From positions 1 to 64,000 of the forward strand of contig JANQJF010000113.1 in the NCBI GenBank assembly GCA_028281765.1: a stretch of DNA of 64,000 nucleotides, read 5' to 3'. The position numbers and the translations under genes are program-made. The notes beneath the pieces are model-generated. The model was not told the DNA's origin, did no database searches, and was given only the letters and a program-made list of their open reading frames with translations. Positions 25,234 through 34,829 of this stretch are shown piece by piece. The DNA is from Planctomycetota bacterium. GTDB lineage: Bacteria > Planctomycetota > UBA1135 > UBA2386. Each line of letters opens with the position of its first letter. The stretch's first letter is position 1.

Positions 25234-25255
25234 TCGACGTTGATCAGGAGGATGG

Positions 25256-25297
25256 GAGCGCCCTCCCTGCTCGCTTTGGCGGGCTGGGTGGGCGTTC
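25256..25297 (+). terminator. weak terminator-like hairpin after protease A
   Basis: GAGCGCCC at 25256-25263 pairs with GGGCGTTC at 25290-25297 (one G-U). It lies about 20 bases after the stop codon, at the same place as the better hairpins after paralogues B and C. It has no T-run, so it may only stabilise the 3' end. Confidence 0.4.
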
Positions 25298-25483
25298 GCG
25301 TGTACGTGCTGATGGCGTGCCCGTCCCCGTGACCCGCGCCCGCTCCACCGAACCCGAGCCCCCACTTTCTTCCAACTCCCTGTGTGTTTCCGAGACCCCC
25401 TCTCTCTACCCGAGAAGGACCCACCGCCCCCGGCCCTCCCGGCCCCGCGGTGGCGCGATCTTCACCCCATCTCAGGAGACACA

Positions 25484-28400
25484 ATGAACAGCCCCCGCTC
25501 CCTGTGGGCCGCCCTACTGCTCGCCGTGCCCGTCGCGGCGCAGTCGACCGTGGACGCGGTCACATCCGATCGACACCTGCCGGCAACTCGGGCCGATGGC
25601 CCGGCCGGCGCCCTCACGCCGCCGATCGATTGGCAAAACTACCAACCCGTCGTCGCGAACGGCGCGGTCGGCGCCTCGCCGGCCGGTTTCGTGAACGAAG
25701 TCGTGACGCACGATGTGCGAACCGGGGCGACGACGTCCAGCGCCGTGCCTGCTTCCCTTCCGGGCCCGCTTCCTGGGGAAGAGACACCCGGCAGTGGACC
25801 GATCGGGCCGGTTCCGGAACTGGTCGAGTCCTTCGGAAACCCGACCACGATCACGACCGAGAGCGCGTGGCCCTGGCGGGCGCAAGTGCGCGTGTTCGGC
25901 ACCTTCGACGGCAGCGGCTTCATCTGCTCCGGCACGCTCGTCGATCCGCGCACGGTACTCGTCGCCGGCCACTGCTTGCACACGGGCGCGGGGGGCGTCT
26001 GGGCCCAGAACGTCGTCGTCGCGCCGGCCTGGGATGGCGACAGCGATGCCTACGGCACCGCGAACGGGATCAACTTCCAGACCTACACCGCGTGGACCAA
26101 CAACAGCGATCTGGACTGGGACATCGGCTGGATTCGGCTCGACCGACCGGTCGGGACGCTGACCGGCTGGTACGGCTACGGCTACAACGACACGAACAGC
26201 TTCTTCACGGGCAACTCGTTCAACCACGCCGGATACCCGGGCTGCAGCGACGGCTGCTGGCCGTCGTTCGCCGGCTGCCCGAACGTGCTGATCTTCGGCA
26301 ACGGGGCGATGGACTTCACGTCGACGCACCGTCTCGGAACGAACCTCGCCACGGGCTGGAACTTCACTCCCGGGATGAGCGGTAGCTCGATCTATCGCGT
26401 GAGCGGGTCGAGCCGGACGTGCTACGGCGCGTACTCGACTTGGGGCTGGAACGGTTGCCAGGCGGTGTGGAGCGAGTTCTGCCGGATGACGCAGCCGAAG
26501 TACGACGGTCTCGGCACCTTCGTCGACCAAGCCTACGCCGCAGCACTCGACATCGCCGCGCTCGACACGAACGTGGCCGCGACGACGGTCATGGCCGGCG
26601 GGCGGATCCCCGAACTCAACGTGTTGTTCTTCAACAACTCCAGCGCGAACCCGGGCACGGCGAACTACGGCCTCGACGTCCGTCTGTCGACGAACGATCT
26701 GATCTCGACAGGCGACACCCTGATCGGCACGGCGAACTACGACTGGAACTTCGGGCCGCAGTCCAACGTGCGAGTGAACCTCGGCTCGCCGCGCTTGCCG
26801 TTCGGAACTCCGTCCGGTTCGCGCTGGGTCGGCATCCTCAATACGACCTCCGATGCGAACGCTGGCAACGACGGCACGAGCGGATGGGACGCGCACGCGA
26901 TCACCGTGATCCCGACGCCGACGCAGCTGGCCTTCGACTCCTTCCTCGGCGCACCGATCAACGCGGGCGACGACTCGATCATCACCCGGGGGCTGCCGTT
27001 CACGTTCACGTGGCCGGACGGCACGACCTCGACGGCGATCGACATCGACTCGAACGGTCGCATCCTGCCGCCGGGTTCGGACAGCTCGGACTTCACCGAG
27101 AGCACGGGCGAGCTCCTGAGCGGCCCGACCGCGCTGTGCCCGTTGTGGGACGACCTGACTCCGGATGGCGCCACGAACACGGGTGACATCCACTTCCGCG
27201 CGACCCCGTCACGCGCGATCATCACCTGGTCCAACGTGCAGCAGTACAACACCGACCAGGACTTCACGTTCCAGGTGCAGCTCCGGTCGGACGGTCGGAT
27301 CGCCTACATCTACGACAATCGCGTCGACGCCGACGGGATCGTCGGCCTGACCGGCGGCAACGGAGCGACCGGCTCGAGCACGGACCTCACGACTCAGCCC
27401 GCGACCAACGCGAACACCGACACGCTGTTCCAGCAGTTCACGAACGACAACGACCTGGCCGGGCGGGTCGTGCAGTTCAACCCGGGTCCGAACGGCGACT
27501 GGATCACGCGCGTCACGTCCTCCTCGATTCCACTTCCGCCGGAGGCGACGAACCTGCAGGTCGGCCGTGCTGCGACGAGTTCGTTCACGATCCTGCCCGG
27601 AGTCTTCGGGACCTACTTCGGAAACGCGTGCGTCAACTGCTGGGAAGGCGTCGTCGGGCTGGACCTCGGCATGGGCGACGACACGATCGCGAACACGCCG
27701 CTCGGCTTCACGTTCACGTTCCCCGACGGCACGGCGGTGACGTCGGTCGACGTCGATTCGAACGGTCGGATTCTGCCGCCGAACAGCGACACGTCGGACT
27801 TTACGCCGTCCGTGGGTGAGATGTTGTCCGGTCCTGCGGCGCTGTATCCGCTCCACACGGACCTCAGCCCCCAGAACGGGGGTTCGGTTCGCGTCTACCA
27901 GGGACCGGGCTTCACGACGATCACTTGGTGGAACGTGCCGCAGTTCGGGGAGTCGAACGCGCTCACGTTCCAGGCTACGCTTCGCCCGGACAACACGGTC
28001 ACCTTCAGCTACCGCGACATCACGGAGTTCGAGCCGAAGGTTGCGCTCGTCGGCAACGCGCGCGGCAACGGCCAGACAGATCCGGGCGAGTCGGACCTGA
28101 CGTCACTGTCGAGTTCGTTCACGAACTACTACGAGTTCTTCGACGTGCCCGGCGGGGACATCCTCGATCTGCAGATGTCCATCCAGGCGGACACCACGCC
28201 TCGCATGGGCAATCCTTGGGATCTGCGCCTGGAGGGTGTCAGCCCCAACGCGACGCTCGCGGCTCTGCTGTTCGGCTTCTCGAACCCGAACCTCTCGCTG
28301 GACGGGCTGCCGGGCCTCGGTCTCGACGGCTGCGTGTTGCTCTGCAACCCGGCCGTGCCGGCAATCCCGATGATCCTCCTGGGAGAGGCGGCTTCGGTGT

Positions 28401-28531
28401 CGATCGGCATCGACTCGTCGACTGACTGGGTCGGTCTGACGCTCTACGCGCAGGGCGCGGTCATCGCGCCGGGAACGACACCGCTCGGAGTAGAGCTGTC
28501 GGACGCGCAGCGCGGCGTCGTCGGATACTGA
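25484..28531 (+). CDS. exported trypsin-like serine protease, tandem paralogue B
   Basis: 1,015 residues from the ATG at 25484, preceded by an AGGAGAC ribosome binding site. Signal MNSPRSLWAALLLAVPVAAQ. Triad: His163 ('VLVAGHCLHT'), Asp213 ('DWDIGWIRLDRP'), Ser299 ('TPGMSGSSIYR'). It has the same layout as paralogue A: protease, linker, two beta-rich repeats starting near 482 and 722, then the C-terminal module ('GLGLDGCVLLCNP', 'LTLYAQGAVIAPGT') ending in 'SDAQRGVVGY'. The signal and pro-region are closer to paralogue C than to A, suggesting B and C arose from the later duplication. Substrate unknown. Confidence 0.88.
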   Translation: MNSPRSLWAALLLAVPVAAQSTVDAVTSDRHLPATRADGPAGALTPPIDWQNYQPVVANGAVGASPAGFVNEVVTHDVRTGATTSSAVPASLPGPLPGEETPGSGPIGPVPELVESFGNPTTITTESAWPWRAQVRVFGTFDGSGFICSGTLVDPRTVLVAGHCLHTGAGGVWAQNVVVAPAWDGDSDAYGTANGINFQTYTAWTNNSDLDWDIGWIRLDRPVGTLTGWYGYGYNDTNSFFTGNSFNHAGYPGCSDGCWPSFAGCPNVLIFGNGAMDFTSTHRLGTNLATGWNFTPGMSGSSIYRVSGSSRTCYGAYSTWGWNGCQAVWSEFCRMTQPKYDGLGTFVDQAYAAALDIAALDTNVAATTVMAGGRIPELNVLFFNNSSANPGTANYGLDVRLSTNDLISTGDTLIGTANYDWNFGPQSNVRVNLGSPRLPFGTPSGSRWVGILNTTSDANAGNDGTSGWDAHAITVIPTPTQLAFDSFLGAPINAGDDSIITRGLPFTFTWPDGTTSTAIDIDSNGRILPPGSDSSDFTESTGELLSGPTALCPLWDDLTPDGATNTGDIHFRATPSRAIITWSNVQQYNTDQDFTFQVQLRSDGRIAYIYDNRVDADGIVGLTGGNGATGSSTDLTTQPATNANTDTLFQQFTNDNDLAGRVVQFNPGPNGDWITRVTSSSIPLPPEATNLQVGRAATSSFTILPGVFGTYFGNACVNCWEGVVGLDLGMGDDTIANTPLGFTFTFPDGTAVTSVDVDSNGRILPPNSDTSDFTPSVGEMLSGPAALYPLHTDLSPQNGGSVRVYQGPGFTTITWWNVPQFGESNALTFQATLRPDNTVTFSYRDITEFEPKVALVGNARGNGQTDPGESDLTSLSSSFTNYYEFFDVPGGDILDLQMSIQADTTPRMGNPWDLRLEGVSPNATLAALLFGFSNPNLSLDGLPGLGLDGCVLLCNPAVPAIPMILLGEAASVSIGIDSSTDWVGLTLYAQGAVIAPGTTPLGVELSDAQRGVVGY

Positions 28532-28557
28532 TCGAAGGACTCGATCGGGAAGAGTGG

Positions 28558-28603
28558 AGCGCCCGTGCGGGCCGCGGTGGCGGCGCGCGCGGGCGCTTCT
28601 TTT
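28558..28603 (+). terminator. intrinsic terminator after protease B
   Basis: GC-rich hairpin AGCGCCCG (28558-28565) with CGGGCGCT (28590-28597), followed by TCTTTT. It sits about 25 bases downstream of the stop codon and before the next paralogue's promoter region, so each protease gene is probably its own transcription unit. Confidence 0.65.
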
Positions 28604-28727
28604 GTGGGGATGAGATTTCTCCTGGTGGCTGTGCGATTCCCCGCACGCATCCGCTTCTTCGTGCGGCCGCGCGAATCGGCGTTCGTCGACGCGACGGCGT
28701 GCACCTCACTTCATCTCAGGAGAATCG

Positions 28728-31700
28728 ATGAACAGCCCCCGCTCGCTGTGGGCAGCGCTACTGATCGCCGTGCCCGTTTCGGCGCAGTCGACCGTGGATG
28801 CGATCACGTCGGATCGAAACGTTCCGGCGACTCGGGCAGACGGCCCCATCGGAGCATCGCAAACGCCCATCGACTGGCAGTCCTGCCAGCCCGTCGTTCC
28901 CAACGGCTCGGTCGGAGCGTCGCCGGCCGGGTTCCAGCAGCAGGTCGTGAGCTACGACTTGCGCACTGGCGCCGAGACCGTCGGGGCAGCGCCCCCTTCG
29001 CTGCCAGGCCCGCTTCCGGGACAAGTCGTGCCGGGCAGCGGCCCGGTCGGTGCAACTCCCGAACTCTCGGAGTCCTTCGGCCAGCCGTTCCCGGTCACGA
29101 ACGAGGACGCGTGGCCGTGGCGCGCGCAGGTGCGCGTGTTCTTCCAGCTGAACGGAGGCAACTTCATCTGCTCGGGCACTCTCGTCAATCCACGCACGGT
29201 GCTCGTCGCCGGCCACTGCGTGCACGAGGGCAGCGGTGGTAGCTGGGCGACCAACGTCACGGTCGCGCCGGCCTGGGACGGCGACGACGATGCGTTCGGC
29301 TCGGCGTCGGGGGAACTGCTGCAGACCTTCACCGGGTGGTCGAACAACGGCGACTTCGACTGGGACATCGGCTGGATCCGGCTGGATCGTCCGGTTGGCG
29401 CGCTCACCGGTTGGTTTGGCTACGGCTACAACGACACGAACAACTTCTTCTCGGGCAACTTCTTCAACCAGGCCGGGTACCCGGGCTGCAGCAACGGCTG
29501 CTGGCCGTCGTTCGCGGGATGCCCGAACGTCCTGATCTTCGGCAACGGACCGTTCGACACGGTGACGACGCATCGGCTCACGGCGAACCTCCACCCGGAT
29601 TGGCGCTTCACCCGCGGCATGAGCGGCAGCGCGTGCTACCGCGTCGAAGGCTCGAACCGGATCTGCTACGGCGCGTACTCTACGGTCGGCTGGACCGGGT
29701 GCCAGGTGACCTGGAGCGAGTTCACGCGGATGACGCAGCCGAAGTTCGACACGCTGACGACGTTCATCGATGACACCTACGACGCGTCGCTCGACCTGGC
29801 GGTCCTGAACGCGCGTAGCTCCTCCACGACCGTCATGGCGGGGGGGCGCGTGCCGCACTTCGACGCGTTCTTCTTCAACAACTCGGACGCGAACCCCGGG
29901 ATGGCGACGTACGGCGCGGACGTCCGCCTGTCGACGAACGACTTCCTCTCGGCCGGCGACACGCTGATCGCGAGCGCCAGCTACGACTGGGACTACGGTC
30001 CGCAGTCGACCGTGCGCGTGAACTTCGGATCCGCGCCGCGCGTGCCGTTCGGAACGGTGTCGGGGACCTACTGGGTCGGCGCGATCAACACGACGTCCGA
30101 TGCGCTCGCGTCCAACGACGACACGAGTGGTTGGGATGCGCGGCAGATCACCGTCATCCCGACGCCGACGCAGCTCGTGTACGACCCGAACATCGGCTCG
30201 CCGATCGGCGCGTCCGACGATTCGATCACGAACCGCACGCTGCCGTTCACGTTCACCTGGCCGAACGGCACGACCTCGTCGTCGATCGACATCGACTCGA
30301 ACGGTCGCATTCTGCCGCCGGGCTCCGACGCATCGGACTTCACGGAGAGCACCGCGGAGCTGCTCGCCGGACCGACCGCGCTGTGCCCGCTGTGGGACGA
30401 CCTGACTCCGGACGGCGCGACGAACACGGGTGACGTCTACTTCCGCGCGACTTCGACCCGCGCGATCATCACCTGGCAGAACGTGCAGCAGTACAACGTG
30501 GACGAGGACTTCACGTTCCAGGTGCAGCTGCGCTCCGACGGCCGGATCGCCTACGTCTACGACAGCCGCGTGAACGCGGACGGCATCGTCGGCTTGACGG
30601 GCGGCAACGGTTCGACGGAGACGAGCAAGAACCTCAGCTCGGAGCCGGCGACGGATCCGGATACGGACACGCTGTTCGAGCAGTTCTCGAGCGGCTTCGA
30701 CCTCGCCGGTCAGGTCGTGCAGTTCAACCCGGGTCCGAACGGTGACTGGATCGTGCGCACGTCGTCGTCTTCGATTCCGCTGCCGCCACTCGCGACGAGC
30801 TCGCGCTACGGTCGTGCCTACGCGACGTCGTACTCGATCACGAACACGCCGTTCGGTTTTCAGCTGAACAACTGCCCGGCCTGTTGGGACTCCGAGCTCG
30901 GCACCGATCTCGGGATGAGCGACGACTCGATCGTCAACGTCAACCTCGGCTACACGTTCACGTTCCCCGACGGCACGACGGCCAACTCGGTCGACGTGGA
31001 TTCGAACGGCCGGATCCTGCCGCCGGGTAGCGACGGCTCCGACTTCACGCCGACCGTCGCCGAGTTCTTGTCCGGTCCGACGGCGCTGTATCCGTTCCAC
31101 ACTGACCTCAGTCCGAACCTCGGCGGTGCGGTCCGTGCGTATCAGGGAGCCGGCTACACGACGATCACGTGGCACGGCGTGCCGCAGTTCGGGCAGTCCA
31201 ACGCGCTCACTTTCCAGGTGAGGATCAGCTTCACCGGCAGCGTGCAGTTCTCCTACCGGGATGTCGCGTCGGTGACACCGGACGAGGTGTTGGTCGGCGT
31301 CGGCATCGGGGGCGGACAGTCCGACCCGGGCGAGACGGACCTGACGGCGTTCCAGGCGTCGTTCCCGGGCCTCTACGAGTTCTTCGATCTCGTCGGCGGC
31401 GACACGCTGGACCTGCAGATGCTGCTGCACGCGGACACCGCGCCGCGCATGGGCAACTCGTGGGAGCTGCGTCTCACGGATCTGGCGCCGTCCGCCTCCG
31501 TCGCGAGCCTGCTGTTCGGCTTCACGAGCGCGAACATCTCACTCGACGGCCTCGGCGCCGGTCTCGACGGCTGCGCGCTGCTCGTGAACCCGTCGATCCC
31601 GGCGGTGCCGATGGTGATCAGCGGCAGCGAAGCGACCGTCGGCATCGGCATCGCGCCCTCGATCGACTGGATCGGGCTGGATCTCTACACGCAGGGTGCC

Positions 31701-31772
31701 GTCGTGGCACCGATGACCTCGGTGCTCGGCGTCGAGCTCTCCGACGCACAGCACGGCATCGTCGGATACTGA
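28728..31772 (+). CDS. exported trypsin-like serine protease, tandem paralogue C
   Basis: 1,014 residues; the ATG follows AGGAGAATCG. Signal MNSPRSLWAALLIAVPVSAQ, nearly identical to paralogue B. Triad: His163 ('VLVAGHCVHE'), Asp213 ('DWDIGWIRLDRP'), Ser299 ('TRGMSGSACYR'). The beta-rich repeats start near residues 484 and 722, and the C-terminal module has core 'GAGLDGCALLVNP' and ends 'SDAQHGIVGY'. The second repeat and C-terminal module have diverged more than those of A and B (for example CNP became VNP). All catalytic residues are kept, so it is presumably active and secreted or surface-bound. Confidence 0.88.
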   Translation: MNSPRSLWAALLIAVPVSAQSTVDAITSDRNVPATRADGPIGASQTPIDWQSCQPVVPNGSVGASPAGFQQQVVSYDLRTGAETVGAAPPSLPGPLPGQVVPGSGPVGATPELSESFGQPFPVTNEDAWPWRAQVRVFFQLNGGNFICSGTLVNPRTVLVAGHCVHEGSGGSWATNVTVAPAWDGDDDAFGSASGELLQTFTGWSNNGDFDWDIGWIRLDRPVGALTGWFGYGYNDTNNFFSGNFFNQAGYPGCSNGCWPSFAGCPNVLIFGNGPFDTVTTHRLTANLHPDWRFTRGMSGSACYRVEGSNRICYGAYSTVGWTGCQVTWSEFTRMTQPKFDTLTTFIDDTYDASLDLAVLNARSSSTTVMAGGRVPHFDAFFFNNSDANPGMATYGADVRLSTNDFLSAGDTLIASASYDWDYGPQSTVRVNFGSAPRVPFGTVSGTYWVGAINTTSDALASNDDTSGWDARQITVIPTPTQLVYDPNIGSPIGASDDSITNRTLPFTFTWPNGTTSSSIDIDSNGRILPPGSDASDFTESTAELLAGPTALCPLWDDLTPDGATNTGDVYFRATSTRAIITWQNVQQYNVDEDFTFQVQLRSDGRIAYVYDSRVNADGIVGLTGGNGSTETSKNLSSEPATDPDTDTLFEQFSSGFDLAGQVVQFNPGPNGDWIVRTSSSSIPLPPLATSSRYGRAYATSYSITNTPFGFQLNNCPACWDSELGTDLGMSDDSIVNVNLGYTFTFPDGTTANSVDVDSNGRILPPGSDGSDFTPTVAEFLSGPTALYPFHTDLSPNLGGAVRAYQGAGYTTITWHGVPQFGQSNALTFQVRISFTGSVQFSYRDVASVTPDEVLVGVGIGGGQSDPGETDLTAFQASFPGLYEFFDLVGGDTLDLQMLLHADTAPRMGNSWELRLTDLAPSASVASLLFGFTSANISLDGLGAGLDGCALLVNPSIPAVPMVISGSEATVGIGIAPSIDWIGLDLYTQGAVVAPMTSVLGVELSDAQHGIVGY

Positions 31773-31794
31773 TCGCTCGGCGATCGGGAAGAGT

Positions 31795-31839
31795 GGCGCC
31801 TACGTGGGTCGCGTGTCGCGGCCCTTGTAGGCGCCTTTT
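31795..31839 (+). terminator. intrinsic terminator after protease C
   Basis: Perfect 9-bp stem GGCGCCTAC (31795-31803) / GTAGGCGCC (31827-31835), directly followed by TTTT. It lies 22 bases after the stop of paralogue C: a good Rho-independent terminator closing the three-protease array. Confidence 0.75.
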
Positions 31840-32090
31840 GCGTGGGGGAGGGTTTGAAGGCAGGTGCGTCCCGACGCTGTGCCGAGCTTCGCTCGGCACG
31901 AGCGCCGAGCGAAGCGAGGCGCCGCGTCGGTGCGCATTTCATTCCTATGAATCCCGGCCTGCACATTCCGGTTGCGTGATCAGGCTCGACGCACGATGAC
32001 GCCGCTCAAGCACACGAGGTGGCTCAAATGCGGTAGGCTGGGACGTGCCGTCGACCCCGCGGACGAATCCAGCAACCCACGGAGGCAGCC
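31840..32090. other. intergenic spacer with inverted repeats
   Basis: No gene. It contains the hairpin GCCGAGC-TTC-GCTCGGC near 31880-31896, followed by a second fold 'GCGCCGAGCGAAGCGAGGCGC' and 'gtcggtgcgca', close in wording to the spacer at 8849-8876. The end of the region carries GGAGGC just before the ATG at 32091, a good ribosome binding site for the next gene. No clear promoter seen. Confidence 0.5.
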
Positions 32091-32885
32091 ATGACCCGGC
32101 TCGTCCATCCCGCCGTTCTCCTGACCCTCGCCCTGATCGCATGCGAGACGCCGCGTTCCAGCCGCGAGGAGTCGTCTCGATCCGAGTTGATGCGCGACCT
32201 GCCCTTGCTCGGGATGTCGGGGTTCACCAGCCGCGACGCCGGCGACCCTGACTCGGACATCGAGTCGATCCGCATCGAGACGTCCGTGAAGACCACGACG
32301 GACGTGTATCGAACGACGGTGACCGGCCTGTCGTTCGACGCGGACAACGGCGGCTTCGCGGAGGTGCTGAAGACGGTGCAGACGATCACCGCGATCCCGA
32401 TCATCACGACGCCGTCGGCACGCGCCGCGATCCAAGACGAAGGCCTCGTGCTCGAGCTCGACATCACCGCGCCGCTCACGGTCGCGAATCTGCTCGACGT
32501 GCTGACGTCGCGATCCGACAGCCTGCGTTGGTCGGTCCAAGACGGGGTCGTCACGATCACGACGAAGGAAGACGCGCAGGATCAGCTCGCACTCGAATAC
32601 TACGACGTGCGCGCCCTCACCTTCCCGCGCACGGAGTTCATCGCGCCGCGGCTGACCGGGATCCCGACCGGCGACGACGAGACGCCGCGCTCGGGTGCGG
32701 AGGGCGAGGAAGTGCTGCGCACGTTCGAGCCGGACGCGCTGACCGAGGTGATCCGCATCGCGACCGACCCGAGCTACTGGGAGAACGAGCCGGGCGCGTC
32801 GATGGAGCTCGCCGAGTCCGGCACGCTGATCGTGCGGGCCTCGCCCGAGATCCATCGACAGATTCGGAGGGTTTTGGGGCAGTGA
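32091..32885 (+). CDS. lipoprotein with STN/secretin-short-domain-like fold
   Basis: 264 residues, start supported by ACGGAGGC upstream. Signal with lipobox (LLTLALIAC). The middle (about 80-165) reads like a secretin/TonB short N-terminal (STN) domain: 'GFAEVLKTVQTITAIPIITT', 'LDITAPLTVANLLDVLTSRS', 'LRWSVQDGVVTITTKED'. Then comes 'LEYYDVRALTF', the typical 'y-d-V-r-d-L' continuation toward an N1-like domain, ending 'SGTLIVRASPEIHRQIRRVL'. It lacks a secretin channel, so it is an accessory or stand-alone periplasmic version. It may associate with outer-membrane secretion machinery encoded elsewhere (inference). Confidence 0.7.
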   Translation: MTRLVHPAVLLTLALIACETPRSSREESSRSELMRDLPLLGMSGFTSRDAGDPDSDIESIRIETSVKTTTDVYRTTVTGLSFDADNGGFAEVLKTVQTITAIPIITTPSARAAIQDEGLVLELDITAPLTVANLLDVLTSRSDSLRWSVQDGVVTITTKEDAQDQLALEYYDVRALTFPRTEFIAPRLTGIPTGDDETPRSGAEGEEVLRTFEPDALTEVIRIATDPSYWENEPGASMELAESGTLIVRASPEIHRQIRRVLGQ

Positions 32886-32935
32886 TCGGGGCGCGGGCAC
32901 GCGGATCGTGTCACGGGACACGAGCGGGCACGGGC

Positions 32936-32954
32936 CGCGCAGGCGCAAGCGCAT
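32936..32954. repeat. 19-bp repeat, inverted partner at 40919-40937
   Basis: CGCGCAGGCGCAAGCGCAT here is the exact reverse complement of 40919-40937. Both copies lie in non-coding spacers (32886-33087 and 40866-41008) made of imperfect 'gtgacccgtgccc' and 'gcgcaggcgca' words, which look like remnants of a dispersed low-complexity intergenic repeat. No function seen. Confidence 0.6.
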
Positions 32955-33087
32955 ACGCAGGCGCACGAGACGGGCAGGCATGAGTGGCGAGACACATGGG
33001 TGACTCCCGTGCTGCGCCTGCGCGGTGGTGACCCCTGCCCCGTGACCCGTCGCCCCTACCCATGACCCGCGCCCGGGAACCCCACGA

Positions 33088-34515
33088 TCACACCGACTTC
33101 GTCTTCCACCGCCCCTGACGGAAGATGAGGATCGACACGACGGCGATCAGCGACTCGGCGCCCATCACCGACCAGAACACGCCGTGCGGTCCGTACTCCA
33201 TGCCGAGCGCGAGCCACCACGCCATCGGGATCTGCACGAACCAGAAGCAGACGAGGTTCATCCACGTCGGCGTCATCGTGTCGCCCGAGCCGTTGAACGC
33301 CTGCATCATCACGAGCGCCCAAGCGTAGAGCACGTAGCCGTAGCTGATGATCACGAGACTGTCGACGGCCCAGCGGGTGACCTCCGGTTCTTCGGTGAAG
33401 ATCGCCACCAGCCAGCGGGATCCCGTCAGGAACACGATCGTCACGATTCCGAGGAACGCCATCGTGTAGTACCCGGTCAGCCACACCGAACGCTCGGCGC
33501 GTTCGGGCTGGTTCGAGCCCAGGTTCTGACCCACGAGCGTCGCCGCCGCGTTGGACAGACCCCAGGCCGGCAAGAACGTGAAGATGATGATCCGCACCGC
33601 GATCGTGTAGCCGGCCACCGGCACCTTGCCCGCGACGGACACGATGCGCATCAGCGCGACCCAGCTCGCCGTCGCGATCAGCATCTGCATGATGCCGCCG
33701 AACGACACCTTGAGCAGGCGCATGCACACGTCGGGACGGATCCTCATCACCGAGCGATCGAGCTTCAGTCGACCGTCGCCCTTCCGCAGCAGCCACATCT
33801 GATACGCCACGCCCGTGCCACGACCGATCGTGGTCGCGACGGCAGCGCCGGTCACGCCGAGCTCGGGGAACGGCCCGAGCCCGAGGATCAGGCACGGGTC
33901 GAGCACCAGGTTGATGCCGTTCGCGAGCCACAGGCTCCGCATCGCGAGGGTCGGATCCCCCGCGCCGCGGAACGCCGCGTTGATCAAGAACAGCAGCATG
34001 ATCACGACGTTCGTCGTGAGCAGAATGCGGGTGTAGCCCGAGCCGGATTCGATCACCGAGGCTTCGGCGCCCATCAGCGAAAGGATGTCTTCCGCGAAGA
34101 ACAGGCCCGCGAACGCGATGGGGGACGACAGCACGATGCCGAGCACGATCGCTTGGAACGTCGCGTCGGACGCGCCTTCCTTGCGACCCTCGCCGACGCG
34201 GCGCGCCACCGTCGCGGTCGTGCCCATCGAGAGGCCGATCGCCAGCGCGTAGAGCAGCGTGAGCACGGACTCGGTCAGGCCCACGGCCGCGACCGCGTCC
34301 GTCGCATCGGCGTGCTCGCCGGACTGCAGGATGAAGAAGATGTCGACGACGGCGAACACCGACTCCATCGCCATCTCGAGCATCATCGGCACCGCGAGCA
34401 GGAAGATCGCGCGGTGCAGACTGCCCTTCGTGAAGTCGTGTTGCTTGTCGGAGAGCGCGTCCCGCACGAGGCCGCGGAAACGACGCCAGACGGATGGTCC
34501 GTTCTGAGATTCCAT
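33088..34515 (-). CDS. MATE-family multidrug/organic cation efflux transporter
   Basis: 475 residues from the ATG at 34515 (GGAG upstream), normal MATE length with twelve predicted hydrophobic helices. Typical segments: 'IFLLAVPMMLEMAMESVFAV' with 'VVDIFF' (first helix pair), 'LYALAIGLSMGTTATVARRV', 'GAGDPTLAMRSLWLANGINL', 'ILGLGPFPELGVTGAAVATT', 'GLSNAAATLVGQNLGSNQPE' (second-half copy). These antiporters export cationic compounds or metabolites using Na+ or H+; substrate cannot be predicted. It is divergent from selW with a 314-base spacer, and no linked regulator is evident. Confidence 0.9.
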   Translation of the reverse strand: MESQNGPSVWRRFRGLVRDALSDKQHDFTKGSLHRAIFLLAVPMMLEMAMESVFAVVDIFFILQSGEHADATDAVAAVGLTESVLTLLYALAIGLSMGTTATVARRVGEGRKEGASDATFQAIVLGIVLSSPIAFAGLFFAEDILSLMGAEASVIESGSGYTRILLTTNVVIMLLFLINAAFRGAGDPTLAMRSLWLANGINLVLDPCLILGLGPFPELGVTGAAVATTIGRGTGVAYQMWLLRKGDGRLKLDRSVMRIRPDVCMRLLKVSFGGIMQMLIATASWVALMRIVSVAGKVPVAGYTIAVRIIIFTFLPAWGLSNAAATLVGQNLGSNQPERAERSVWLTGYYTMAFLGIVTIVFLTGSRWLVAIFTEEPEVTRWAVDSLVIISYGYVLYAWALVMMQAFNGSGDTMTPTWMNLVCFWFVQIPMAWWLALGMEYGPHGVFWSVMGAESLIAVVSILIFRQGRWKTKSV

Positions 34516-34829
34516 ACGGAGAACTCCACCGCGTTGGCCGATGGCGAGATCGGCAGGGGGCGGCTGACCCAAAGGAGAGACGTATCGGGGAGCGCGGATC
34601 CGGCTGGGGATCCACGAACGCGAGCTTCAGAGCTCGTCAGCGGGAGCCGCGGGCGGCTCCCCCTCGATCAAACAAGGACTGCTTGGAACGTCTTCATGTC
34701 GCCACCGAAGTGGGCGCGGTCGCTCGGAGTGCGACCACGAGTGCCGGGGGAGGATAGAGACGCGGTTGAATCGGGCAACCCCCATGAGCGATAAAGCTGC
34801 GACTTTCCCACTTCCCGCGGAGCACCCCG
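34516..34829. other. intergenic region between MATE gene and selW
   Basis: About 310 bases without a gene. It carries several small hairpins: GAGCT-TCA-GAGCTC-type at 34622-34635, GGGAGCCGC/GCGGCTCCC at about 34642-34661, and GGTCGC/GCGACC at about 34719-34737. The last twenty bases contain GGAG (34819-34822), well placed as ribosome binding site for selW. I see no convincing promoter hexamers or RNA gene. Confidence 0.5.

Noticed and set aside
28758..31430. 890-codon open frame on the minus strand opposite protease C
   Set aside because: Low-complexity Arg/Val/Glu composition typical of antisense frames; parallel frames occur opposite paralogues A and B at the same places because the sense sequences are related.
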